Below, piece by piece: positions 38,753 to 46,120 of a DNA stretch of 64,000 nucleotides; within the stretch, counting starts at the first letter, position 1, and every line of letters starts with the position of its first letter. This stretch comes from Aureispira anguillae (GTDB lineage: Bacteria; Bacteroidota; Bacteroidia; Chitinophagales; Saprospiraceae): contig NZ_AP026867.1 of assembly GCF_026000115.1 (NCBI RefSeq), forward strand, positions 4,521,716 to 4,585,715, written 5' to 3'. Made by a program: the position numbers and the translations under genes. Below the pieces are notes generated by a model, which was not told the origin of the DNA, ran no database searches, and saw nothing but the letters and a program-made list of their open reading frames with translations.

Positions 38753-39213
38753 ATGAAACGACTACCCAAAGAAGGTAAAAATGGTATTATTAATTAATCC
38801 ACCTTGCTAATAAAAAAGGCGTGTATTTTATCTTTGAAAATACAAAGCTCGTCTACATTGGTCCAAGTGGAACCAACCTCTATAAAACCATTTTAAGACA
38901 TTTTCAAAAATGGAGCGATACCAGACAATTAAGGCGTGTTTCTTATAAAGATAAAATTGGTCGTTACTCTTTTACTTTTGCCGTTCGATTAATGAATAAA
39001 GCAACCAAAGAAGCAATTGAAGCCAAAGAATATGCCCTAGTCAATAGATACAAGCCTAGAGATAACAAACTAAATCTTTATTGCTCTATTACTGGTCAAG
39101 ATTGCGAAAGTAAGGTAAAAAAAGCGGCTGCTAGGTTGCCTAAAAAGAAGAAAGCAGCACCGAAAAAGAAGAAACCTAAAAAACAGGATTTAATTGATGA
39201 TGTGCCATTTTAA
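38753..39213 (+). pseudogene. GIY-YIG-type protein with a frameshifted start
   Basis: The main frame (from GTG 38821, 130 aa) begins abruptly at VYFIFENTKLVYIGPSGTNLYKTILRHF, the first strands of a GIY-YIG nuclease domain. Upstream the same frame continues back as LIHLANKKG to a stop at 38791 without any ATG. An ATG at 38753 opens MKRLPKEGKNGIIN and stops at 38795. A -1 shift at 38794 would join both into MKRLPKEGKNGIIN-LIHLANKKGVYFIF, so one base seems to have been lost. The C-terminus is a lysine-rich tail (KKKKAAPKKKKPKK) ending IDDVPF. It may be a pseudogene, start at GTG, or use frameshifting. Confidence 0.55.
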
Positions 39214-39274
39214 TGCGTCTTGAATAATACGCCTTTTGACTCTTTTTTTGACCATTTTTTTTTCATTTTTGCTT

Positions 39275-39353
39275 GATCCCCAAAATAAAACCTAGGTTTT
39301 ATCGGTATTTCAGGATTTCACTGCAGTAATTTCTCTCCTGAAGAATGGGGATC
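39275..39353. ncRNA. Possible structured RNA with a three-way-junction fold
   Basis: GATCCCC (39275-39281) pairs with GGGGATC (39347-39353) and encloses two helices: the palindrome ATAAAACCTAGGTTTTAT (39285-39302) and TCAGG/CCTGA (39310-39314 with 39337-39341). The terminator at 39379 follows. No known RNA family is recognised. It may be the 3' region of the GIY-YIG transcript rather than an independent RNA. Confidence 0.35.
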
Positions 39354-39378
39354 TGCGAAAATTGCTTGAATTGAACAT

Positions 39379-39420
39379 AAAAAGAAGCCCTCAATAAGTG
39401 TTTATTGAGGGCTTCTTTTT
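39379..39420. terminator. Strong bidirectional terminator
   Basis: A 19-bp perfect stem (39379-39397 with 39402-39420) with a 4-nt loop has A5 on the left and T5 on the right. It lies between convergent genes (GIY-YIG and the 311-aa unknown gene) and suits both. Confidence 0.9.
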
Positions 39421-39435
39421 AATGAATTAATTTTA

Positions 39436-40371
39436 CTATTTATTTTTATCCTCTTGGGCATTTCTAATATTTAATAAAGCCATTTTAGAACTAACTGATT
39501 CTAATTCTTTAAAATCGGGAAAGAGTTTAGTAACTTCTTCTGGTGCATTAATAGAAGGATGCAATTCAGAACCTTTTTGGATTAATTCTGAAATAATTTC
39601 AATACTATTTTTAACCCTAAGTATCTGTTCCTGCTCCTCTTTTTGATAAAATTTCTTTGTTAGTTGTATAGATTCGGCATCGATTAATTGTTTTATTAAT
39701 TTCTTTTGCGCCTCCTTTATTTCTGTTAAACTTTCATTTTTTATTCCTAAAGCTTCTATATTTTTCTCCATTATTCGAGCTTTTTGAATTTCCTTATATA
39801 TAGAAGCTCCTGTTTGAAATAATGAACTAAGTAATTTCACAGCAGCTAAACTACCCAAACAAACCTCAATCCATATAGAACCATTACCAACAGATGTTAT
39901 TTCTATTTTTCCATCTATTTCTGGACGCAGGATTGTCTGGCTTAAAATATCATTTATTTTTTTAGAATTTTTTGCAAGATCATCAAAATCTGAAATTTTG
40001 GATAATTTAATAAGTACAGAATGTTCCTTTTCTTTAGGTACTAAACGAGAAAGTTCGTTATGTAGAATTCTAAACATTTTGATAAAAAATTCATACTGAT
40101 CTATAAAATGTTCCCCAATATTATAGTTAACCCTAAAACTATTAGAAGATGTTTGAAAGACAAAACTTTTCCAAAAAAAAGAAATGCCCTCAGAGAAAAG
40201 TTCAAGGCTATTTAGCATTCTAATCCCTTCTCGAAAAAATATTAACTCTTTAAATTCCCATTTGGTAATTGAACTTCCACCAAAACCACTGTTTTCCTCA
40301 ACTTTGGAATAGGATAATTTAAATTTTACGCTGATTTCATTCAGCCTTTTCACTAAAAATTTATGATTCAT
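39436..40371 (-). CDS. Unknown protein (311 aa) with a short hydrophobic segment
   Basis: From ATG 40371 the product is 311 aa. The longer frame back to 40509 runs into the decayed recombinase and is not believed. The N-terminal half is mixed, with EFKELIFFREGIRMLNSLELF. A short segment with VGNGSIWIEVCLGSLAAVKLLSSLF (about 165-190) could be a membrane or amphipathic helix. A long helical region follows (about 190-280) with many Lys and Glu. Base composition is more AT-rich than neighbouring housekeeping genes, which fits acquired DNA. I do not recognise a family. The position next to a dead recombinase and an RNA-repair locus makes a conflict-related role possible, but nothing in the sequence shows it. 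Confidence 0.6.
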   Translation of the reverse strand: MNHKFLVKRLNEISVKFKLSYSKVEENSGFGGSSITKWEFKELIFFREGIRMLNSLELFSEGISFFWKSFVFQTSSNSFRVNYNIGEHFIDQYEFFIKMFRILHNELSRLVPKEKEHSVLIKLSKISDFDDLAKNSKKINDILSQTILRPEIDGKIEITSVGNGSIWIEVCLGSLAAVKLLSSLFQTGASIYKEIQKARIMEKNIEALGIKNESLTEIKEAQKKLIKQLIDAESIQLTKKFYQKEEQEQILRVKNSIEIISELIQKGSELHPSINAPEEVTKLFPDFKELESVSSKMALLNIRNAQEDKNK

Positions 40372-40420
40372 TTGTATAGAATAGATATTTATTATAAAAA
40401 ATAAATATACAAAAAAAACA

Positions 40421-41020
40421 TTAAAATATTTTACGCTTAAGCTCTCTAATCCTATCATTATTAACACAAAAGCTCTCCAAATACTTCTGTGCAATTTCCA
40501 AACTAGCATGCATAAAATACATCATTAATGCCGCAGCATTTCCCCCGCTTCTATCATATCACGAGCTGCCGTATCCTTCCAACTATAAAAAGATTTATTT
40601 TCAATATCCGTCAATAACTGGTACTCTTTCAATTGACGAAATACCTTTAGATGTGTTCTTCGTATTGTATTGTGTCCACAGGGATTTAAACTGGGTTGTA
40701 ATTGGTAGCCCATGATATGATAGTGAGCAGGATATTTTTAATACCTATTTTTTCACAGAAGTTAACCAAGTGATTAGGCATTGTAATACGTGCAAGACTC
40801 TTATTTTTTGTGTTGGTTCCATCAAGGGTAATAAATAATACCTGTCTTAAGGTCTATATCTTGCACCTTCATTCTCCTAATTTCAGCAGAACGCACCCCA
40901 CAATAATAACACAAGGATATAGCTAATAATAAACCGTTATCTTTTCATTTTAGGTAATTACAGATAAGACCAGCTTCCGCAGAACTAAGAACTGTTCGTT
41001 TTGCTTCACAGAGCTGTGAA
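40421..41020 (-). pseudogene. Decayed tyrosine recombinase (integrase), catalytic part
   Basis: Fragments in several frames line up as one integrase. In order they are AKRTVLSSAEAGLICNYLK, a stop, KDNGLLLAISLCYYCGVRSAEIRRMK (catalytic Arg region), DGTNTKNKSLARITMPNHLVNF, then YPAHYHIMGYQLQPSLNPCGHNT, FYSWKDTAARDMIEAGEML and finally HASLEIAQKYLESF with the nucleophilic Tyr. At least three frameshifts and one or two in-frame stops separate them, and the N-terminal DNA-binding arm is missing. The break coincides with a 46-bp palindrome. It is a relic of an integrative element beside the tRNA-like RNA, and tRNA-like sequences are common integration sites for this family. Confidence 0.85.
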
Positions 41021-41035
41021 GTAAAACGAACAGTT
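40990..41035. repeat. 46-bp near-perfect palindrome
   Basis: Two 22-bp arms with one mismatch flank a 2-bp centre (left arm starts AACTGTTCGTTTTGC). The left arm codes for part of the decayed integrase (EAKRTVL), so the right arm looks like an inverted copy made by a fold-back event at its broken end. It lies about 20 bp beyond the 3' end of the tRNA-like RNA. Confidence 0.85.
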
Positions 41036-41053
41036 AAAATTTTATAGACATGT

Positions 41054-41183
41054 AAAAAACAAAGGGAATTAAAAACCTTATTATCATGCTCTACCATTGA
41101 GCTACTCCAATTTCTTGGAGGATGGATTCGAACCACCAACCCTGATGCCCCAAGCAAAGAAGGAAAGGTTTTATAGTCCTTTG
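41054..41183 (-). ncRNA. Circularly permuted tRNA-like RNA (Y RNA / YrlA-like candidate)
   Basis: Read on the minus strand, the order is: closing stem CAAAGG, stem AAAACCTT, a linker, ATCA (anticodon-stem 3' strand), GGGTT variable loop, T-arm GGTGG-TTCGAAT-CCATC, acceptor 3' strand CTCCAA, a GAAA tetraloop, acceptor 5' strand TTGGAG, TA, D-arm GCTC-AATGGTA-GAGC, A, TGAT (anticodon-stem 5' strand), AAGGTTTT, CCTTTG and TTTTTT. All helices pair and the closing stem plus U-run forms a terminator. The bases of the tRNA elbow are kept (U8, A14, A15, G18, G19, TTCGAAT, U48). Y RNAs of the YrlA type are known to mimic tRNA and bind Ro60; no Ro60 gene is in the window. Alternatives are a true permuted tRNA or two abutting tRNA fragments. 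Confidence 0.7.
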
Positions 41184-41493
41184 CATTATTTTTATCAAAA
41201 AGCAACCCTTAATTGAGTTAAATATAAAGTGGAAAGCAAAACGACTAAATTTGATTAAGAGTCAAGTTGGATAGAAGGAAGTCGTTTTTAAGCCACTCTT
41301 GAATTGATTTTATTCTGCGGGAAATTAATAGCACTATTGTTAGAAATCCAAATTCTGTGGTTGTAGAAGGAAGTCCCACTATAGTCCGCCAATAATAATC
41401 TAACATGGGTCTTTAGACTCCAACCTAGTTGGAGCCTACCGACATACGATCTCATAGATCGTTTTACGAGTCAGATCAAAACAGCACAACTGC
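41184..41493. other. Spacer between the TerD gene and the tRNA-like RNA
   Basis: No gene is visible. A hairpin (CTCCAA / TTGGAG, 41418-41423 with 41429-41434) uses the same six-base arms as the acceptor stem of the tRNA-like RNA. A second hairpin (CGATC / GATCG, about 41448-41462) lies just after the TerD stop codon. I found no clear -7 box for the tRNA-like RNA, so it may be read through from the TerD gene. Confidence 0.4.
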
Positions 41494-43662
41494 TTAAATC
41501 AATTCAGTTAAAATTTGTTCAATATCGGTTGCATTGTAAGTACAGTCGTTAATACCAAAAGTAATGCTTGCATTCTCTTTGAATTCTGTTTGTAAAGCAT
41601 TTCTAGCCCTAAGATGTGCTGCGGCTAAATCTCCTAAAACAGGGCGTGTTTTTACAAAGTTGGCCAATTGAGCACATAGGATAGCAACATCATTTACAGA
41701 ACCTTCTACATTATTATGAAATTGTATTCCAGAAACGTATAAGTCTGTTGCAATAATCTCTTGCTCCTTGATGTCAACCATCAATGGAATGGCATAACCA
41801 CCGACCCCATTTAGGTCAAATTTATTGGCTACTGTTTTAATATCAAAGGTCTTGCTTTTAGCACTTGCTTTATCTCTAAGCATCCAACCTGCATGGCAAT
41901 CCATATTTTTAAAATGCTCTCCTGCATATTTATGTACTTGAACAGCCAAATAACGCACCTTTGGAGCTAATTTGGACAGCGTAATGTCAATAAATTCTGC
42001 GGCACCATGTGGAGCAGATTGCACATCGCCTGAATGTAAAATCCCTGTACCTAGTAATTTGGTATAAGAAACATGCCCTAAATAATTAAACTCCTCATCA
42101 AATTGAATACAAGACAAATCTAAATCGGTCGTCATAGCAGTTTGTTTCCAATAAATAAACAAGCGCAAAACCTTGGTAAAATCTATCTTGATTCGGCTCC
42201 CCTTACCAACCGTAATCAGACCATCTGATGCTTTTCTTTGTTGCAAAGGAATGGTATAATTCATCAATTGAGGGTCAATCCAAACGGCTTGATCCGTCCA
42301 AGCTTCTTTTTCTTTCAATAATTTTTGGATGGCTCTTTCAATACACACCACCACTCTATCGACCTGTGCCTCCGAAAGTGCCGCAAAAGCATTGTTCGGC
42401 AACACCTTCATTTTTCCTTTTTTATTAACAATGGTACGATATTCAGCCTCATTAATAGAAGAAAAATAAGCCTTTAATACCCATAAATTTTTTAGGGCAA
42501 TTTGAGTACTCTTTTTATCAAATGAAGCTAAAATTGAATCTATCTTTTCAGGAAATCGCCTCAATACTTCGTGCAACTTTCGAGCATAAACACCAGGTTT
42601 AGCTTCTAAATGCACCAATAAGGCGTCTAGCTCCTTCATCGCCAACAATTGCTCTGTTTTAGCATTGTAGGTTTCAATTTTCCCATTGCGCAACAGGTCA
42701 AAAATGGCAGCCGTACGAGGATATTGCTTGCTGTATTCAGTTGGATGCAAATAGCGTCCTATTTCTAGCCACAAGCCCTTGTATCGATTTAAATCTTCTG
42801 GCAAGGAAGTCGATTTTTCTAAAATAGCCAAAACCGTTCGTCTTGCTTTTCTAGACAATTTAGGAAATTTGATTTTTTCATTCAAACTTACATCTGAATT
42901 TGTCAAAGCAGCAAATAATCGCAAAACATCTGTAGCAGATTGCGCAAACTTAACCACCTGTTCCCAATCACCTTTGTTCCAAAAATACTTCGTCAACAAA
43001 GACTTCGTTTCTTTAAACACGACCAAGTTAGCCTCCAAATCATCTGCTCCAAAAAAGTCTAGCAAACGAAACAAATCTTCGTGCAATTCTTCTTTAATAG
43101 AAGCTTTAGCATAGACTAAACGAGCCAAGTACGTCTTTAGTTCCGTTTCTAATTCATCGTCTTGAACAATACGCAAATCAATCCACTCTACATGACAATC
43201 TCCTTTCTTATTGGCATTTTCCTTTACTGCCAATTCATACAATTCTTTGGATTGCATTTGAGTAATTGGATCTGCACCAAATTCATAGATATTAAACAAC
43301 CATTTAGGTACTTTTACGCCATTGTCTAGTTCTATAGCCTCAGGAAATAAGTTAAATAGATTTCCTACATATCCCCAAATTCGTTTGATTAAATAATCCG
43401 AATCATTTGGAATCTCATCTGGAAAATTCTTAAACAATGGGACATATTCTACGGCTCCTCCTCGTTTTTGAGCCAATACCTTAAGCAAATGCTTATAATC
43501 CATCAAAAAAGATGCTGCTACTTCATTAAGCATATCTGGATTACTCACCCGATAGCCTAATTTAGCCAATTCGGCTAAAAAAGTTAGCTGATGCGCTTTG
43601 CTAAGGCCATTTCCTTTCGCAATTCCCAAAATGTTCAATCGTTTTAATGCAATCGTTTTCAT
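41494..43662 (-). CDS. TerD-domain protein with a long helical N-terminus (722 aa)
   Basis: The C-terminal part (about 485-690) is TerD-like: RIKIDFTKVLRLFIYWKQ, TDLDLSCIQFDEEF, LGHVSYTKLLGTGILHSGD, SAPHGAAEFIDITLSKL. The acidic TDLDLS...HSGD pattern is the calcium-binding signature of TerD proteins of stress and tellurite-resistance systems. The N-terminal 480 residues are helical repeats with RYLHPTEYSKQYPRTAAIF and a PGVYARKLHEVLRRFP segment, which resemble, from memory, the MXAN_6230/SCO0854-type proteins, but no RING domain is seen. An atypical tRNA-Cys lies in its leader and a permuted tRNA-like RNA lies downstream, all on one strand. With rtcB sharing its operator, a role in RNA damage response is likely but inferred. 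Confidence 0.82.
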   Translation of the reverse strand: MKTIALKRLNILGIAKGNGLSKAHQLTFLAELAKLGYRVSNPDMLNEVAASFLMDYKHLLKVLAQKRGGAVEYVPLFKNFPDEIPNDSDYLIKRIWGYVGNLFNLFPEAIELDNGVKVPKWLFNIYEFGADPITQMQSKELYELAVKENANKKGDCHVEWIDLRIVQDDELETELKTYLARLVYAKASIKEELHEDLFRLLDFFGADDLEANLVVFKETKSLLTKYFWNKGDWEQVVKFAQSATDVLRLFAALTNSDVSLNEKIKFPKLSRKARRTVLAILEKSTSLPEDLNRYKGLWLEIGRYLHPTEYSKQYPRTAAIFDLLRNGKIETYNAKTEQLLAMKELDALLVHLEAKPGVYARKLHEVLRRFPEKIDSILASFDKKSTQIALKNLWVLKAYFSSINEAEYRTIVNKKGKMKVLPNNAFAALSEAQVDRVVVCIERAIQKLLKEKEAWTDQAVWIDPQLMNYTIPLQQRKASDGLITVGKGSRIKIDFTKVLRLFIYWKQTAMTTDLDLSCIQFDEEFNYLGHVSYTKLLGTGILHSGDVQSAPHGAAEFIDITLSKLAPKVRYLAVQVHKYAGEHFKNMDCHAGWMLRDKASAKSKTFDIKTVANKFDLNGVGGYAIPLMVDIKEQEIIATDLYVSGIQFHNNVEGSVNDVAILCAQLANFVKTRPVLGDLAAAHLRARNALQTEFKENASITFGINDCTYNATDIEQILTELI

Positions 43663-43705
43663 GGTTTAATTGTATGTAGAACTAAAAGCTCTTGGTGTAT
43701 AATAG

Positions 43706-43776
43706 AGGCTGCGGAGGGATTCGAACCCCCATAAACTGGGTTGCAAGCAGTCACCTAATCATTCGGACACGCAGCC
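43706..43776 (-). tRNA. tRNA-Cys(GCA), atypical, in the leader of the TerD gene
   Basis: The 71-nt cloverleaf has a perfect 7-bp acceptor stem (GGCTGCG / CGCAGCC), T-arm GGGGG-TTCGAAT-CCCTC, anticodon loop TTGCAAC (GCA, Cys) and U73, as expected for Cys. CCA is not encoded. Two defects stand out: a C31-C39 mismatch in the anticodon stem and A instead of G at position 19, which breaks the G19-C56 elbow pair. A15-U48 is compatible with a Levitt pair. It starts about 155 nt after the predicted transcription start and ends 44 nt before the TerD ATG, so it should be part of that transcript. It could be a working tRNA-Cys, a decaying copy or a dedicated sensor. Confidence 0.8.
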
Positions 43777-43938
43777 ATTTAAAATTTAGACACAGAATTA
43801 TATACATTTCTTTTGATATAAAAAGTTCACTTTTAAGAAAATAATTTTCTGTTTATCTTTTTCTAATCAATCCCCCTACTCCATTTGAGCAGAGGGGCAA
43901 CAAGCTTATCTATGATTATTTGTTTGTTGTTGATAATA

Positions 43939-43976
43939 CAAAGATGAAACAGTAGTACGCAATCTTTTTGCGTAGT
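43939..43976 (-). promoter_or_regulatory. Promoter and operator of the tRNA-Cys/TerD unit, near the WYL gene
   Basis: A 23-bp inverted repeat (43954-43976; arms AGTACGCAA and TTGCGTAGT with spacer TCTTT) matches the rtcB operator at 19 of 23 positions. On the minus strand a CATCTTTG box (43939-43946), one base from TAnnTTTG, follows after 7 bp, the same distance as at rtcB. The site also lies 134 bp before the rightward WYL-regulator gene, so autoregulation is possible. Confidence 0.72.
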
Positions 43977-44110
43977 AAATAATTATGCTTATTTTTAATG
44001 CTAAGGAAGTAGCAAGACGTGCCACCAAACAACACAAACCATTGATAAACAAACTATTCCAAATAGCATCATTTTCTAAAAATATCTTTCGTTCTCTAAA
44101 TCATTAAACC

Positions 44111-45799
44111 ATGCCTGTTAATAGAAATGCCCTGATACGCTACAAAACCATTGACAAATGTTTGCAAAATCGCTATCGAAAATGGACTTTAGAAAATTTA
44201 ATTGATGCTTGTTCAGATGCGTTGTATGAATATGAAGGCATTGACAAAGGAGTAAGCAAACGCACGGTACAGGGAGACCTTCAAATTATGCGCAGTGACA
44301 AATTAGGTTACAATGCTCCAATTATAGTGGTTGACAAACGGTATTATACCTATGAAGACCCCAACTATAGTATTACCAATATCCCCTTAACCGATCAAGA
44401 CTTGGGAATGTTAACAGATGCCGTTGCCTTTATGAAACAATTTAAAGGCTTTTCGCACTTTCGTGAATTGGATGGAATGGTTCAAAAGTTAGAGGATCAT
44501 ATTTATGCCCAAAAAACGCAGACCAAACCCGTTATCGATTTTGAAAAAAACGATCATCTCAAAGGATTGGAACATCTTGATATTTTATACAAGGCTATTA
44601 TAAAAAAGCAGGTCATCACCATCACTTATCAATCGTTTAAAGCTCGCAAAGCCAGTAGTTTTGAATTCCATCCTTACTTGCTCAAAGAGTTTCGAAATCG
44701 TTGGTTTTTGATTGGAACAAAGGAAGGAGCAAATCACATTATGAATCTTGCCCTAGATCGAATAGAATCCATTGCCAAAAGTGATTTATGGTATAACGAC
44801 CAGCATACTTTTGATGCCGAAACCTATTTTAAAGATGCGATTGGTGTTTCTGTTAGCCCTAATTTGCCGCCAGAAGAAATCTTGCTTTATGTCAGTCGTC
44901 AACATGCCCCTTATGTCTTAACTAAGCCTTTGCATCATTCTCAACAATTGGTCAAGAAAGATTATCATAGTGTAACCATTTCGCTGCATGTTCAGCACAA
45001 CTTTGAGTTAGAAAAAGTTATTTTAGGCTATGGAGAAGGAATCAAAGTACTGGCTCCTAAACGTCTAAGAAGAGCCATCAAAAATCGGATAAATACCAGC
45101 CTAGATTCATACAATACAGAAATTACAGAACGTGGTTTGCAGGCGACTCGTCAAAAAATAAAACATAAAGGCTATGCTGTCTTTAATCGATTGTATACAG
45201 GTAGAGAGTTAAAACTAATTATCAATACGCTTTACAAGAACTTAGGTAAAATATCTAAGGAACAAGCTTCTAGCATTCCTCATTTCTTGAAGCAGTACCC
45301 CAAACTAAAAAATATTCTTTTTAATCAAAATTTGACTCGTTTAGTCCACTATATATCCCCTGATGCTTTTTTGGTAAAAGCTACTTTATTTAATCATGCC
45401 CCACAAGCTGCTCGTTATCAATCTTGGCATCAAGGAGGGACTGCTGAGGTACAATCTAAAACAACAACAGTGGCATCTTACCGCCTTCCTGCCGCTATCG
45501 CCGCACAAAACTTTTGCATTCGTATCCATTTAGACGATATTCCCCCCAACACCGAACAGCAAGTGCTTCCTGGATCGCATCATCAACGTCTTAGCACAGA
45601 TGAGATAGAACTTATTAGCAACAATAGTCATCCTTATGCTCCCGATTTGTACGCAGGGACTGTGCTCATAATGAGTCCTCTATTATTAACTTCTTTTAAG
45701 ACTACTAATGCCCTAAAAAAACGCCGTGTTATCCATTTAGAATTCTCTGCACAAGCACTACCCAATGAATTAGAATGGTTTGAAAAATTAGAATTGTAA
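44111..45799 (+). CDS. WYL-domain regulator fused to a degenerate PhyH-like oxygenase domain
   Basis: The 562-aa protein has an N-terminal DNA-binding part (about 1-65, KRTVQGDLQIMRSDKL) and a WYL-type domain (about 155-235) with ITYQSFKARKASSFEFHPYLLKEFRNRWFLIG, then a WCX-like segment. WYL domains sense nucleic acids or other ligands. Residues about 350-550 match the phytanoyl-CoA dioxygenase-like 2-oxoglutarate oxygenases (YQSWHQ, RIHLDD, VLPGSHHQR, RRVIHLEF). The H-x-D pair reads H440-Q-G442 and the distal His in the P-L-L-L-H motif is T527. Two of three iron ligands are therefore missing while the 2OG-binding Arg region stays. It is probably a non-catalytic sensor. It likely binds the shared operator and controls rtcB and the tRNA-Cys/TerD unit. 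Confidence 0.85.
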   Translation: MPVNRNALIRYKTIDKCLQNRYRKWTLENLIDACSDALYEYEGIDKGVSKRTVQGDLQIMRSDKLGYNAPIIVVDKRYYTYEDPNYSITNIPLTDQDLGMLTDAVAFMKQFKGFSHFRELDGMVQKLEDHIYAQKTQTKPVIDFEKNDHLKGLEHLDILYKAIIKKQVITITYQSFKARKASSFEFHPYLLKEFRNRWFLIGTKEGANHIMNLALDRIESIAKSDLWYNDQHTFDAETYFKDAIGVSVSPNLPPEEILLYVSRQHAPYVLTKPLHHSQQLVKKDYHSVTISLHVQHNFELEKVILGYGEGIKVLAPKRLRRAIKNRINTSLDSYNTEITERGLQATRQKIKHKGYAVFNRLYTGRELKLIINTLYKNLGKISKEQASSIPHFLKQYPKLKNILFNQNLTRLVHYISPDAFLVKATLFNHAPQAARYQSWHQGGTAEVQSKTTTVASYRLPAAIAAQNFCIRIHLDDIPPNTEQQVLPGSHHQRLSTDEIELISNNSHPYAPDLYAGTVLIMSPLLLTSFKTTNALKKRRVIHLEFSAQALPNELEWFEKLEL

Positions 45800-46120
45800 A
45801 TTCTCTGTTTTTGGGTATTGCCTTTGGTAAAAAGAGATTAGTGTTTTTTATTTTTTATACAAAAGTAGGGTATCCATTCTTTGGTTCGGTATAGAGGATA
45901 GAAAATACAATTATTCATCCTAATACAACAATTTTGAACTTATTTTAATCGCCCAATTTAGTTACTCCCTTTAGTCCTCATTTTCCTAACGATACCAAAT
46001 AAATTTAATCGGTAAAATGCAACTGTATTTTACCCTAAAAGCTAATGCCTATAAGGAAGCATTCGTCCTTGGCATTTTGTTATAAAAAATTAAAAACAAA
46101 TTTATATAAAAATTAAAATC
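45800..46120. other. Gene-free region with a hairpin before the T9SS gene
   Basis: AATGCC...AAGGA pairs with TCCTT-GGCATT (about 46044-46076), followed by TTGTTAT. It could be a terminator of the WYL gene or a leader hairpin of the next gene. No gene is visible in the rest. Confidence 0.45.

Noticed and set aside
39275-39360. Hammerhead ribozyme in the three-way-junction candidate
   Set aside because: The junction lacks the CUGAUGA core; only GAAA-like and CTGAAGA stretches occur.
40372-40509. N-terminal extension of the 311-aa unknown protein
   Set aside because: The sequence overlaps, in another frame, the integrase C-terminus (HASLEIAQKYLESF), so the extension is accidental.
40945-41205. 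An 86-codon minus-strand frame containing RIHPPRNWSSSMVEH
   Set aside because: This peptide is what tRNA T-arm and D-arm sequence gives when translated; the stretch is the tRNA-like RNA, not a gene.
37120-45799. CRISPR array or classical restriction or Abi genes in the island
   Set aside because: No regularly spaced repeats, nuclease operons or methyltransferases were seen.
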